64,000 bases of DNA from CAYPHA01 sp964410215 (GCA_964410215.1 CAYPHA010000013.1:18872-82871); one strand, 5' to 3'; shown: positions 54,456 to 63,817, counted from the first letter of the stretch. Numbers and translations: made by a program. The notes: a model not told the origin generated them from the letters alone.

Positions 54456-55168
54456 TTGTTATTTGATTATGGTTTTCTCGGCTCATATCTGGTATTAGCC
54501 ATTCTGTTGTATCTGATATCTTCTCTGCAGCGTCTGGTTGCCATTTTTACCGGTGATTCTCCCAAATGGAAGGACACGCCACCGGAACCGCCGGCTCTTA
54601 AGCTGCAGAATATGCTGCGCCTGTTTTTTATCCTTTTCGCATTGTTAATAAGCAGTCGACTCCTGTTTCTTTTTGCATTTCCGGCGGAAATCGATCTTGC
54701 CGCTTACCAATTATCCTATTCCANNNNNNNNNNNNNNNNNNNNNNNNNNNNNNNNNNNNNNNNNNNNNNNNNNNNNNNNNNNNNNNNNNNNNNNNNNNNN
54801 NNNNNNNNNNNNNNNNNNNNNNNCTTAAATTTTATGGTATCTCTTTTATTTTTACCTTATTATTAAGTATCTATATCTCAGCAAACTGGATTAGCTCTTA
54901 TTACGCCATCACTGTGCCGGACACGGAAAGCATTCGTATCTTCAGTTTCAGGGAAGGGTTTTTCGGGTGGTTCTGGATTTTATATGCCATGCTTGCACTC
55001 TTAAGTCATTTGCTGATCTATGAGATTCGCAAATTGAAAGACGGTTTTATCAGCATTCAATTCTATATGAATATGCTGACACATGGGCTGCGGTTTAATT
55101 ATATATGTACTGCAGGTATTATAATCATAGCCGTACTACCCATGGTAATGCGATATTTTTATACGTAG
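54456..55168 (+). CDS. Hypothetical membrane protein, split by an assembly gap
   Basis: An open frame from TTG 54456 (GGAAGG upstream) enters a 100-N gap at 54724. After the gap a different frame stays open to a stop at 55168. Both parts are hydrophobic (spans near LVLAILLYLISS, MLRLFFILFALLISSRLLFLF, FTLLLSIYISANW, ILYAMLALLSHLLIYEI and YICTAGIIIIAVLPMVM), so they are probably one four-to-six-span protein with a gap whose length is not exactly 100. No family is recognised. It lies between argD and an ABC ATPase. Confidence 0.5.
54724..54823. other. Assembly gap, 100 N
   Basis: A 100-base placeholder run inside a membrane-protein gene. Reading frames on the two sides differ, so the true gap length is unlikely to be exactly 100. 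Confidence 0.95.
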
Positions 55169-55188
55169 ACGTGTAAACGGAGATGAGA

Positions 55189-56286
55189 ATGGCAGATGTA
55201 ATCCTGGAAAACATTTCCAAGATCTATGATAAGCAGGTAAAAGCCGTAGCAGAGGCAAATCTTCATATAAATGATAAAGAATTTGTCGTATTGGTCGGTC
55301 CCTCGGGATGTGGTAAATCCACCCTCCTGCGCATGATTGCCGGTCTGGAGGAGATTACCGAAGGAACGATTCGCATCGGTGAGCGTGTTGTCAATGACAT
55401 ACCGCCAAAAGACAGAAATATTGCGATGGTGTTCCAGAATTACGCTTTATATCCGCATATGACTGTATTTGACAACATGGCCTTTGGACTCAAATTACGT
55501 AAATATCCGCGCGACGAGATAAAAAAACGTGTCAATGAGGCCGCCGGGCTTCTCGGAATTGAAGCTTTTCTGGATCGGAAACCAAAAGCGTTGTCGGGCG
55601 GACAGAGACAACGGGTAGCTGTCGGCAGAGCGATTGTTCGCAAACCCGAAGTTTTCCTTTTTGATGAACCCCTCAGCAATCTGGACGCAAAGCTCAGGGT
55701 GCAGATGCGTCTCGAAATCACGAAATTGCACCGGCGCCTGGGCGCAACGATGATATATGTAACGCATGACCAGGTGGAAGCCATGACAATGGGAGACCGT
55801 ATTGTCGTCATGAAAGACGGTTTCATTCAACAGGTGGACACACCTTTAAATCTGTACAACAAGCCTTCCAACCTGTTCGTTGCCGGTTTTATCGGCAGCC
55901 CGTCCATGAACTTTTTCCATGGTATAGCTAGAAACGGACCGGAAAACTCTTTTAACAGCAAAGATTCTAAAGTATTGCTTTCAGGTTTCTCGGGTGATGC
56001 TTTAAAAAAATATCATGATTCTGATATTATTATGGGGATACGTCCGGAGCATATCCATCTTGTGTGCGAGGATGCTGCTGCATTTGCGAAGGTTCACGCC
56101 GAAGTGGAAGTGATCGAACCCATGGGGAATGAGAGCTATGTTTACAGCCGGGCAGGTGAACAGACTTTTGTTATGCGGGGGCTGGTCCCAGAACATGTAA
56201 AAGTAGGCAGGCGCATTCCTTTTTATTTTAACCTGTCCAGGATTCACTTTTTCGATCCGGAAAGTGAAATGATTGTCAATTCATAA
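55189..56286 (+). CDS. ABC transporter ATPase, MsmX/UgpC type
   Basis: 365 residues from ATG 55189 (GGAG six bases upstream; the ATG at 55183 would abut the ribosome-binding site). Walker A GPSGCGKST, signature LSGGQRQRVAVGRA, Walker B VFLFDEPLSNLD and the H-loop THDQ are intact. The C-terminal third carries the TOBE/regulatory region of carbohydrate importers of the MalK/UgpC/MsmX group. No permease or binding protein is nearby, so it may serve distant transporters, as MsmX does. It ends 17 bp before tnaA. Confidence 0.88.
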   Translation: MADVILENISKIYDKQVKAVAEANLHINDKEFVVLVGPSGCGKSTLLRMIAGLEEITEGTIRIGERVVNDIPPKDRNIAMVFQNYALYPHMTVFDNMAFGLKLRKYPRDEIKKRVNEAAGLLGIEAFLDRKPKALSGGQRQRVAVGRAIVRKPEVFLFDEPLSNLDAKLRVQMRLEITKLHRRLGATMIYVTHDQVEAMTMGDRIVVMKDGFIQQVDTPLNLYNKPSNLFVAGFIGSPSMNFFHGIARNGPENSFNSKDSKVLLSGFSGDALKKYHDSDIIMGIRPEHIHLVCEDAAAFAKVHAEVEVIEPMGNESYVYSRAGEQTFVMRGLVPEHVKVGRRIPFYFNLSRIHFFDPESEMIVNS

Positions 56287-56302
56287 CATTACGGAGACTT
56301 TT

Positions 56303-57679
56303 ATGCGATTTCCGGCAGAACCCTTCCGCATTAAAGTTGTTGAGCCGATTAAAATGACAACGGAAACGCAGCGGAACAGATTGATAAAGGAAGCGGGTTA
56401 TAACATTTTTCTCGTTCCGGCTGATTCCATTTTTATTGATTTGCTGACCGATTCCGGAACCTCGGCCATGAGTGACAACCAATGGGCCGGCATGATGGTG
56501 GGTGATGAGTCCTATGCCGGTAGCCGTAATTATTATCACCTGGAAGAAACCGTAAAGGATATTTTCGGTTACCGGCATGTGATTCCCACGCACCAGGGAC
56601 GTGTCGCTGAAAATTTATTGTTTTCCACCATTCTTCAAAAAGGAGATGTGGTTCCGAATAATACGCATTTCGATACAACCCGTGCGAATGTTGAATATCA
56701 TGGTGCCATTGCCGAAGACTGCGTCATAGCAGAAGGCATTGAACCTGATTACGAACATCCGTTTAAAGGAAATATTGATCTCGATAAGCTTAAATCCGTC
56801 ATTGAAAAGTACGGGGCAGACCGGATTCCGGTTATTATGATTACGATTACCAATAACAGCGGCGGCGGACAGCCGGTTTCAATGGGAAATATCCGGTCGG
56901 TCAGTGACCTTGCTAAAAATTATGGCATACCACTGTTCTTTGATGCCTGCCGGTTTGCCGAGAATTGTTATTTCATAAAGGAACGTGAGCAGGGGTATTC
57001 ATCGAAATCAATCAGCGAGATTGCCCGGGAATTGTTCAGTTACGGCGATGGTTGTACCATGAGTGCCAAGAAGGACGGTCTTGTAAATATCGGTGGCTTT
57101 CTTTCGCTAAATAACGACAAACTGGCACAGAAAATAACGAATATGCTCATCCTTATTGAAGGTTTTACAACATACGGAGGATTAGCCGGACGTGATCTGG
57201 AGGCGATCGCCAGGGGATTACGGGAAGTGCTGGAGGATGATTATCTGACGTTCCGGATTAACCAGACCCGTTATCTGGGCGAAATGCTGATGGAGGGGGG
57301 CATTCCCATTGTAAAACCGGTCGGCGGGCATGCCGTTTATATAGATGCGAAGCGATTTATGGAGCATATTCCGCGGGAACAGTTTCCCGGGCAGGCTCTT
57401 GTCATTGAACTGTATCGCAGGGCGGGTATCCGCGCCGTTGAAATCGGAAGCCTCATGTTCGCAAAGCGGGATAAAGAGAGTGGGCGTACAATATATCCCG
57501 ATCTGGAACTGGTGAGACTGGCATTGCCCCGGCGTGTTTACACGAGCATGCATATGCAGTATATTGCAGAGAGCGTACAGAAAATTTATGAGAACAGGAA
57601 ACAGGTGAAAGGTTTGAAAATTGACTACCAGCCCGCGTTTCTCCGTCACTTTACGGCGCGCCTGAGTCCTGTGGATTAA
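56303..57679 (+). CDS. tnaA: Tryptophanase (tryptophan indole-lyase)
   Basis: 458 residues from ATG 56303 (GGAG upstream). PLP lysine lies in SAKKDGLVNIGG. Residues that separate tryptophanase from tyrosine phenol-lyase favour tryptophanase: Asp in HFDTTR (Thr in the tyrosine enzyme), RAVEIGS (MERG there) and the terminal LRHFTARL with His (Phe there). Other parts, such as the N-terminus and VNIGGFL, look more like tyrosine phenol-lyase. It would split tryptophan to indole, pyruvate and ammonia. No tnaB transporter or tnaC leader is visible. Confidence 0.85.
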   Translation: MRFPAEPFRIKVVEPIKMTTETQRNRLIKEAGYNIFLVPADSIFIDLLTDSGTSAMSDNQWAGMMVGDESYAGSRNYYHLEETVKDIFGYRHVIPTHQGRVAENLLFSTILQKGDVVPNNTHFDTTRANVEYHGAIAEDCVIAEGIEPDYEHPFKGNIDLDKLKSVIEKYGADRIPVIMITITNNSGGGQPVSMGNIRSVSDLAKNYGIPLFFDACRFAENCYFIKEREQGYSSKSISEIARELFSYGDGCTMSAKKDGLVNIGGFLSLNNDKLAQKITNMLILIEGFTTYGGLAGRDLEAIARGLREVLEDDYLTFRINQTRYLGEMLMEGGIPIVKPVGGHAVYIDAKRFMEHIPREQFPGQALVIELYRRAGIRAVEIGSLMFAKRDKESGRTIYPDLELVRLALPRRVYTSMHMQYIAESVQKIYENRKQVKGLKIDYQPAFLRHFTARLSPVD

Positions 57680-57712
57680 TCCTGGTTAATTGAAGAAGAT
57701 CTGGAGAAAGGA

Positions 57713-58456
57713 ATGATCTCTAAAAAACTCGTAGAAAGACTGCTAAATGCGTCATCGGTTGTTGCTCTGACCGGAGCGGGCATCTCCGCAGAAAGCGGCG
57801 TTCCGACTTTTCGCGGAAAAGATGGGCTCTGGGAGAGTCATGATGTGCAGGATTTGGCGACTCCCGACGCGTTACTGGAAAACACACGTACCTTCTGGAA
57901 ATTTTACAACTGGCGCAGGCAACTGTTGAAAGAGATAAAACCCAATCTCGGACATTATGCATTGGTTGATTTTGAAAATTATTTTAAGGATTTTACGCTC
58001 ATAACCCAGAATGTAGATAACCTTCACCGGATTGCCGGCAATAAAAATATTATTGAATTACATGGAAATATTACAAAAACCCTGTGTATTGACTGCGGAT
58101 TCCGGAACGATAATGATGATCCGGACGTATCAGAGAATGACGATATACCGGTATGTCCCAAATGCAAAGGGTATATGCGTCCCGATGTCGTGTTATTTGG
58201 AGAAACGCTCGATCCCGAACACCTTGGTCAGGCCCAGGAAGCGTCGGCTGTGTGTGAGGTTTTTCTGTCCATAGGTACATCATCCCTGGTCGAACCCGCA
58301 GCAACGCTTCCTTATGTTGCCAAAGGAAATGGCGCCTTTCTGGTAGAAATTAATACCGAACAGACACCGCTTTCCGTGACAGCAGACGAGGCAATATTGG
58401 GAAAATCCGGCAAAATACTGCCAATGTTGTATATGCTTCTGGATCGTTATAAATAA
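57713..58456 (+). CDS. cobB: NAD-dependent protein deacylase (sirtuin)
   Basis: 247 residues. GAGISAESGVPTFRG binds NAD, TQNVDNLHRIAG with IELHGN holds the catalytic His, and two zinc Cys pairs follow (CIDC and CPKC), then PDVVLFGE. It removes acyl groups from lysines. The gene is 33 bp after tnaA and 19 bp before a lipoprotein gene, in a same-strand run. Confidence 0.94.
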   Translation: MISKKLVERLLNASSVVALTGAGISAESGVPTFRGKDGLWESHDVQDLATPDALLENTRTFWKFYNWRRQLLKEIKPNLGHYALVDFENYFKDFTLITQNVDNLHRIAGNKNIIELHGNITKTLCIDCGFRNDNDDPDVSENDDIPVCPKCKGYMRPDVVLFGETLDPEHLGQAQEASAVCEVFLSIGTSSLVEPAATLPYVAKGNGAFLVEINTEQTPLSVTADEAILGKSGKILPMLYMLLDRYK

Positions 58457-58475
58457 AAAGCTGGAGTAATCCCCC

Positions 58476-60521
58476 GTGGAATCATTTGTAAAAAGATATG
58501 TCCCTTTTCTTTTAGTGCTTTTTATTGTCGGTTGTGCCTATTACAATACATTTTTCAATGCCAAACAGAATTACAATCAGGGCCAACAAAAACAGAAAAA
58601 TACCAAATCGGAACAACTGCCTGCCGATGTAAAAAAACACTATAATACCAGTATCGAAAAATCCTGGAAACTGATCGATGTGTACGGGGACAGCAGTAAA
58701 TATGCAGATGATGCCCTTTTACTGATCGGCAAAAGTCACTATCAACTCGAAGAGTACAACCGTGCCGAACGGATTTTTGACCAGTTTCTAAAAAAATATC
58801 TCAACAGCGAATTCATACCGGAAGCAAAACTCTGGCTGGGTAAAACGTATATCAAGCTGGAGCGCGATGAAGAGGCTCTCGAGCTCTACAGTGCGCTTTT
58901 TGATCAGAAGATTTCAAAAGATATCGCTGCGGAGTCGTTCTATTATCTGGGGGAATTGCAGTTTGAACGGGGAAACTATGAGCCGGCCATCGAGAATTTT
59001 CAGAAATGCGTCCGTCTCGAGGCGGAGGAAGAAATCGCAGGTGCCGCCCAGTACCGGATAGCCCAGGCATTCTATAAACGCAGTGAATATGAAAACGCTA
59101 TCCATAATTATGATAAAGTACTGGATTACGACCTTCCGTACCTGGAACATTATCAGGCCCTCCTGGACCAGTCTAATGCGTACATTCGAATAGGTGATTT
59201 TGCCAATGCGGAACAAACGTTGAAATTCATGCTGCGGGATCAGCGGTTTAAAGAACAATTCGGTATAATTGAAGCAAAACTGGGCAATATCTATGAATTT
59301 GAAGGGGAAATCGGCCTGGCAAAGGACTATTATGAAGAGGTCATCGAGCGTTATCCACGTACAGAAGGGGCCGCGCTGGCTTACTATTATCTGGGACAGC
59401 TCTATGAAAAAGAGTTTGGAAACATGGACTCTGCAAAAGTTAAATATGAGCAGGTAAAACGATCCTATTCCAAATCCGAAGCCGTGGAAGATGCCGAAAT
59501 TAAACAGAAGGTGCTGGGTGAATACCTGACGCTGAGAGACCGCATACGAAAGGATCTGGGCGATTTATACAAGCTGTCGATAGGCGATTCAACCCTGATT
59601 GACAGTATCGTAACCGGCCAGGACACCATTGATATCAAGCGTGATGATGATGATTCGTTTGCAGATGTACAGGATCCATTCGGCTTTGACAGGGACTCTG
59701 TTGAAACAGATACGACCACCCGCGATTCACTCCGGGAAAAACCTAAAGTCGTGCAGAAAAAACAGGCCATCAGCAGAACGCCGGAAGATGTGGAAAAAAG
59801 TCTGTTCCGCACCCGCTATGACCTCGCAGAATTTTTTATGTTCAAGTATCAGCAGTATGACAGTGCCGAATATGCCTATAAGACATTTATCAGAAATCAT
59901 TCCGATAGTGTTTTAACGCCGAAAGCATTCTATGCACTTTATTATCTCTATAACGATATCAGAAAAGACACAGCATCAGCGAATGTGATGAAAGACAGCA
60001 TTATTACAAACTTTCCGGAAACGGTTTATGCAAGAAAACTGACAAACCGGGTTGACATCACTGAAGAGACTGACGACGAGGTCGAACAGAGCGGTAAGCG
60101 TTACCGGCAGGCGGAATTATATATGGAAAATAAAAATTATGAAGATGCGCTTGCGCTTTTTAATCGGATTGCTGTAGAGGATTCAGGCAGCGCCTGGGCG
60201 CAGAAATCCCGTTTTGCAACGGCCTGGATCTATGAAAAACTACTGAGAGATACGTCCAAAGCAATCGATTCTTATACCGTTCTTGCCAATGAGTATCCGA
60301 AAACGGAATATGGTAAGATTGCTGTCAACAAAATCAGAGTGCCCGTCGAGGAAACCGTTTCCGATTCCTTAAGTATGGAACCAGTGGCGCCCGACAGTGC
60401 TTCGCAGGTTTTGCCGGACAGCAGTATCTCCGAAGACCAGGCGCCCCTCATTCCGGAAACCGATGAAAAACCAGAGGATGAAAAGGGAATCAAACCCGAT
60501 GATGATGTACGTCAAGAGTAG
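58476..60521 (+). CDS. TPR-repeat lipoprotein
   Basis: 681 residues from GTG 58476. The N-terminus ends in a lipobox-like FIVGC, followed by AYYNTFFNA, a motif I associate with FCB-group lipoproteins. TPR-like repeats run through about 65-330 and 440-630 (RAERIFDQFLKKYLNSEFIPEAKLW-type units), split by an acidic Asp/Ser-rich linker. The C-terminal 60 residues are Pro/Glu/Asp-rich. Probably a periplasmic or outer-membrane assembly factor; function unknown. Its 3' end overlaps rlpA. Confidence 0.8.
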   Translation: MESFVKRYVPFLLVLFIVGCAYYNTFFNAKQNYNQGQQKQKNTKSEQLPADVKKHYNTSIEKSWKLIDVYGDSSKYADDALLLIGKSHYQLEEYNRAERIFDQFLKKYLNSEFIPEAKLWLGKTYIKLERDEEALELYSALFDQKISKDIAAESFYYLGELQFERGNYEPAIENFQKCVRLEAEEEIAGAAQYRIAQAFYKRSEYENAIHNYDKVLDYDLPYLEHYQALLDQSNAYIRIGDFANAEQTLKFMLRDQRFKEQFGIIEAKLGNIYEFEGEIGLAKDYYEEVIERYPRTEGAALAYYYLGQLYEKEFGNMDSAKVKYEQVKRSYSKSEAVEDAEIKQKVLGEYLTLRDRIRKDLGDLYKLSIGDSTLIDSIVTGQDTIDIKRDDDDSFADVQDPFGFDRDSVETDTTTRDSLREKPKVVQKKQAISRTPEDVEKSLFRTRYDLAEFFMFKYQQYDSAEYAYKTFIRNHSDSVLTPKAFYALYYLYNDIRKDTASANVMKDSIITNFPETVYARKLTNRVDITEETDDEVEQSGKRYRQAELYMENKNYEDALALFNRIAVEDSGSAWAQKSRFATAWIYEKLLRDTSKAIDSYTVLANEYPKTEYGKIAVNKIRVPVEETVSDSLSMEPVAPDSASQVLPDSSISEDQAPLIPETDEKPEDEKGIKPDDDVRQE

Positions 60522-60987
60522 AACCGTACAAGAAGGTATCCGTCAACGGTACTCGGGATTCCGCTTCCTGGCCGTCATCCTGTTCGCGTTCGGCCTGTTA
60601 TGCGCGTGTACATCGGACAGAAGATTCAGCAGAACGTCACACGAATCACGGTTTATATCACAACCCTCTGAACAAAATTTACGCATATTGGAGGGTGTGA
60701 GTTCCTACTACGGACCCAAGTTTCATGGTAAGCTTACAGCCAACGGTGAGACGTTTGATATGTATAAGATGACCGCAGCCCATAAAACCTTACCGTTTGG
60801 AACAAAAATTAAAGTCACGAACCTTGACAACAATAAAAATGTCGTTGTAGTAATTAATGATCGCGGACCTTTTATAAAAAACCGTATACTGGATCTTTCT
60901 TTCGGCGCTGCCAAACGTATAGACATGATCGGCTCGGGGACGGCCAGGGTACGTATTGAAATACTTGAAATGGGGAAAAATAAATAG
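60499..60987 (+). CDS. rlpA: RlpA family septal lipoprotein
   Basis: About 162 residues from one of three consecutive ATGs at 60499-60507, inside the end of the upstream gene. A lipobox (GLLCAC) follows a hydrophobic signal. The double-psi beta-barrel domain occupies most of the rest: GVSSYYGPKFHGKLTANGE, HKTLPFGTKIKVTNL and VVVINDRGPF, with conserved Asp and His. RlpA is a lytic transglycosylase in Pseudomonas acting on denuded glycan; no SPOR domain is attached here. Confidence 0.9.
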   Translation: MMMYVKSRTVQEGIRQRYSGFRFLAVILFAFGLLCACTSDRRFSRTSHESRFISQPSEQNLRILEGVSSYYGPKFHGKLTANGETFDMYKMTAAHKTLPFGTKIKVTNLDNNKNVVVVINDRGPFIKNRILDLSFGAAKRIDMIGSGTARVRIEILEMGKNK

Positions 60988-61014
60988 TACAGCTGCATTA
61001 GACTGGAGGCATCA

Positions 61015-61341
61015 ATGGGTAACTATCTGGAAATTACGGACAGCAATTTTGAAGAACAGGTTTTGAAATCGGAGAAACCGGTACTGATTGATTTTTGGGC
61101 GGAGTGGTGTGCTCCATGCCGGATGATCGCACCGATTGTCGAAGAATTAGCCGATGACTATAAGGATTCGCTTGTTGTGGGAAAGGTAAATGTGGATCTC
61201 AATCCACAGATATCCATGAATTATGGAATTCGTTCCATACCGACACTGCTTATTTTTAAAGGGGGTAAAGCGGTTGATCAGATCATCGGTGCCGTTCCTA
61301 AAAAAACACTGGTCGATAAACTGAATCCTCATTTGAGTTGA
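61015..61341 (+). CDS. trxA: Thioredoxin
   Basis: 108 residues. The redox site WAEWCAPCR and the cis-Pro region IRSIPTLLIFKGGK are standard. GGAGG precedes the ATG. It keeps protein thiols reduced. No thioredoxin reductase gene is in the window. Confidence 0.97.
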   Translation: MGNYLEITDSNFEEQVLKSEKPVLIDFWAEWCAPCRMIAPIVEELADDYKDSLVVGKVNVDLNPQISMNYGIRSIPTLLIFKGGKAVDQIIGAVPKKTLVDKLNPHLS

Positions 61342-61355
61342 ATGTGAGGCTTTGA

Positions 61356-61380
61356 ATGGAGAGGCTCTCAGGCTCTCCAT
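61356..61380 (+). promoter_or_regulatory. Hairpin between trxA and engB, no T-run
   Basis: ATGGAGAG (61356-61363) and CTCTCCAT (61373-61380) form a perfect 8-bp stem with a 9-nt loop. No U-tract follows, so an intrinsic terminator is unlikely. It could affect mRNA stability or translation of engB, which lacks a clear ribosome-binding site. Confidence 0.4.
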
Positions 61381-61413
61381 GCACCTTATCCATTCCGTAC
61401 GTTGCCATTCATT

Positions 61414-62007
61414 ATGGATTTAAAAATTTTTCAAAAGGTAGAATTCGTCAAGAGTATTACAAGCATGAAGGAAGCGCCGCGGCCGCCACTGCCGGAGGTT
61501 GCTTTTATCGGACGCTCCAATGTGGGAAAATCCTCATTGCTCAATGCGCTCTTCAATCGTAAAAATCTGGCTCATACCTCAGCAGACCCGGGTAAAACGC
61601 GACTCCTAAATTATTTTCTTGTCAATGACCAGTATTACTTCGTCGATTTACCCGGATATGGCTATGCCAAATTATCCCGCGAAGTCAGGAAAAGCTGGCC
61701 TGCAATGATCGAAACCTATCTATTGAACAATCATCAGCTTCAAATGATCTGCCTGCTGATCGATGTCCGCCATTCCCTTCAGAATTCAGATGAAGAAATG
61801 ATAGCGTGGCTGCATCATCACGAAAAACCCTTCTTTATTGTTCTTACAAAATGGGATAAGTTATCCCAGAAAGACCGGGCGAAACAAATGAGATACTTTC
61901 ATAACCACCTGCCGGATCATCACATGATCTCTTTTTCCATTAGAAATGAAACATACAGGGATAATCTGAGGAAATTCCTTCTAAGTCTTTTAATTAACAA
62001 GAGTTAA
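61414..62007 (+). CDS. engB: Ribosome biogenesis GTPase EngB (YsxC/YihA)
   Basis: 197 residues from ATG 61414 (a TTG at 61402 is possible; neither has a good ribosome-binding site). G1 GRSNVGKSS, switch DPGKTRLLNYF, G3 DLPGYGYAK and G4 TKWDKL are intact. It acts in assembly of the large ribosomal subunit. The stop lies within an inverted repeat that precedes the next operon's promoter. Confidence 0.95.
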   Translation: MDLKIFQKVEFVKSITSMKEAPRPPLPEVAFIGRSNVGKSSLLNALFNRKNLAHTSADPGKTRLLNYFLVNDQYYFVDLPGYGYAKLSREVRKSWPAMIETYLLNNHQLQMICLLIDVRHSLQNSDEEMIAWLHHHEKPFFIVLTKWDKLSQKDRAKQMRYFHNHLPDHHMISFSIRNETYRDNLRKFLLSLLINKS

Positions 62008-62010
62008 TTA
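61991..62010. promoter_or_regulatory. 8-bp inverted repeat upstream of the carboxylase promoter, candidate operator
   Basis: TAATTAAC (61991-61998), four-base loop, GTTAATTA (62003-62010): a perfect repeat straddling the engB stop and ending 5 bases before a TTGACA box. It could be a regulator site or a weak AT-rich terminator. Confidence 0.4.
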
Positions 62011-62015
62011 CTTGC

Positions 62016-62044
62016 TTGACATGGAATTTAATTATCTTTATTTT
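62016..62044 (+). promoter_or_regulatory. Promoter of the acyl-CoA carboxylase operon
   Basis: A perfect TTGACA (62016-62021) is followed after 17 bases by TATTTT (62039-62044, 4 of 6). It lies about 90 bp before the GTG start and next to an inverted repeat. Confidence 0.5.
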
Positions 62045-62134
62045 TGATCAATCACTTTCAATACTTTCATAATAAATATTCATTATCATCGCAAACGGGT
62101 TCCCTTTATAGTCTGTTGCCATCATGGAGGAATC

Positions 62135-63817
62135 GTGGCAAAACAAGATGACCGGTCCGACATAATCACAAGCTCGATCGACCTCAATTCTCCCTTGTCT
62201 CAAAACAATCTTAAATACTGGCGAAAAGAACGTGAACGTCTCCTGAATGAACGGACGCAAATAGAGCAGGGCGGCGGTCTGAAAAATATCGAAAAGCAAC
62301 ATAAGAAGAACCGTCTGACCGCACGTGAAAGAATTCATCATTTAGTGGACAATGATACAGTGTTTCACGAACTGAGTCAGTATGCCGCTTTTAATATGTA
62401 CGAAGAATGGGGTGGCGCACCCGCCGCCGGAACGATAACCGGATTGGGCAGGGTAGAGGGACGTTTATGCATGATCATTGCAAACGATGCCACGGTTAAA
62501 GCCGGATCCTTCTTTCCCATTACAGCCAAAAAAGTTATCCGTGCCCAGACTATTGCCTATGAAAACCATATTCCCACTATTTATCTGGTTGACTCAGCCG
62601 GTATCTTCCTGCCGCTCCAGGAGGATGTGTTTCCCGACCAGGATGATTTTGGCCGTGTATTTTATCTGAACGCGCGCATGACGGCCGCAGGCATACCGCA
62701 GATCACCGCCATTATGGGCATGTGTGTGGCGGGAGGCGCTTATCTCCCTGTAATGACAGATAAAATTCTTATGACAGAAGGGAGCGGCTTATTCCTGGGC
62801 GGACCGGCCCTTGTCAAAGCAGCCATCGGGCAGGTGGTCTCTGCGGAAGAACTCGGCGGAGCGGAGGTTCATGCCGAAATTAGCGGTACCATCGATTTTA
62901 AAGAGAAGAACGATCATACGGCGATTGCCCGGATTCGCAAACTGATTCGAGAGATGGGGAGCTTTGCAACAGCCGGTATTCGCAGAATTCCCGTACGGGA
63001 ACCGGACTATGCTCCGGAGCAATTATATAAGATTATGCCGTCTGAAACGACAAAAGAATACGACATCCATGAGATTATTGCCCGTATTGTTGACGGGGGT
63101 GAATTTGTAGAATATAAAAAGGGTTACGGACAGACCCTGGTGTGTGGTTATTCTTTTATAGGCGGTTATGCGGTCGGTATCGTCGCCAATCAGAAAAAAC
63201 ATATTATTAAAAAAGGTAAACCACCCCAGTTTGGCGGCGTCATCTATACCGAGAGTGCGGAAAAGGCAGCCCGTTTTATTATGGATTGTAATCAGAACAA
63301 AATTCCATTGCTGTTTATTCATGATGTAAACGGTTTCATGGTGGGACGTGAGGCCGAATACAGCGGTATTATAAAAGCAGGCGCAAAAATGGTCAACGCG
63401 GTATCCAACACAATTGTACCAAAAATTTCACTGATTATCGGGGGTACTTTTGGCGCCGGCAATTATGCCATGTGCGGGAAAGCCTATGCACCCAATTTCA
63501 TCTTCGCCTGGCCCACATGTAAATATGCTGTCATGGGAGGAATGCAGGCTGCAAACACCCTGCTCGATATCAGGGTCAGGCAACTGGAACGTGAAGGCAA
63601 GAAAATCGATGCCACCGAGAAAGAAGCACTTCTTGAGTCCATTCGCTCCACCTATACGCACCAGATGGATCCGCGTTACGGGGCTGCGCGCCTATGGATC
63701 GATGAAATCATTCTGCCTGAAGAAACAAGGGATCGGCTGATTGTTTCGCTGGAAGCGGTTGATCTGAATCCTGATATTAAACATCAAGTTTTCAGTCCGG
63801 GAGTATTACAAACGTGA
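62135..63817 (+). CDS. Acyl-CoA carboxylase carboxyltransferase subunit, methylcrotonyl-CoA carboxylase beta-like
   Basis: 560 residues from GTG 62135 (GGAGG upstream). Two crotonase-like halves form the carboxyltransferase. NKLTARERI-like KNRLTARERI, GRVEGRLCMIIANDATVKAGS, VDSAGIFLPLQEDVFPD and HGGADLH-like LGGAEVHAE resemble the beta subunit of 3-methylcrotonyl-CoA carboxylase more than propionyl-CoA carboxylase. The enzyme carboxylates a CoA thioester using biotin. A hydratase gene overlaps its stop, fitting the liuB-liuC order of leucine degradation. The biotin subunit would be beyond the window. Confidence 0.88.
   Translation: MAKQDDRSDIITSSIDLNSPLSQNNLKYWRKERERLLNERTQIEQGGGLKNIEKQHKKNRLTARERIHHLVDNDTVFHELSQYAAFNMYEEWGGAPAAGTITGLGRVEGRLCMIIANDATVKAGSFFPITAKKVIRAQTIAYENHIPTIYLVDSAGIFLPLQEDVFPDQDDFGRVFYLNARMTAAGIPQITAIMGMCVAGGAYLPVMTDKILMTEGSGLFLGGPALVKAAIGQVVSAEELGGAEVHAEISGTIDFKEKNDHTAIARIRKLIREMGSFATAGIRRIPVREPDYAPEQLYKIMPSETTKEYDIHEIIARIVDGGEFVEYKKGYGQTLVCGYSFIGGYAVGIVANQKKHIIKKGKPPQFGGVIYTESAEKAARFIMDCNQNKIPLLFIHDVNGFMVGREAEYSGIIKAGAKMVNAVSNTIVPKISLIIGGTFGAGNYAMCGKAYAPNFIFAWPTCKYAVMGGMQAANTLLDIRVRQLEREGKKIDATEKEALLESIRSTYTHQMDPRYGAARLWIDEIILPEETRDRLIVSLEAVDLNPDIKHQVFSPGVLQT

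Noticed and set aside
61356..61380. Intrinsic terminator between trxA and engB
   Set aside because: The 8-bp stem is not followed by a T-run, so it is listed only as a hairpin.
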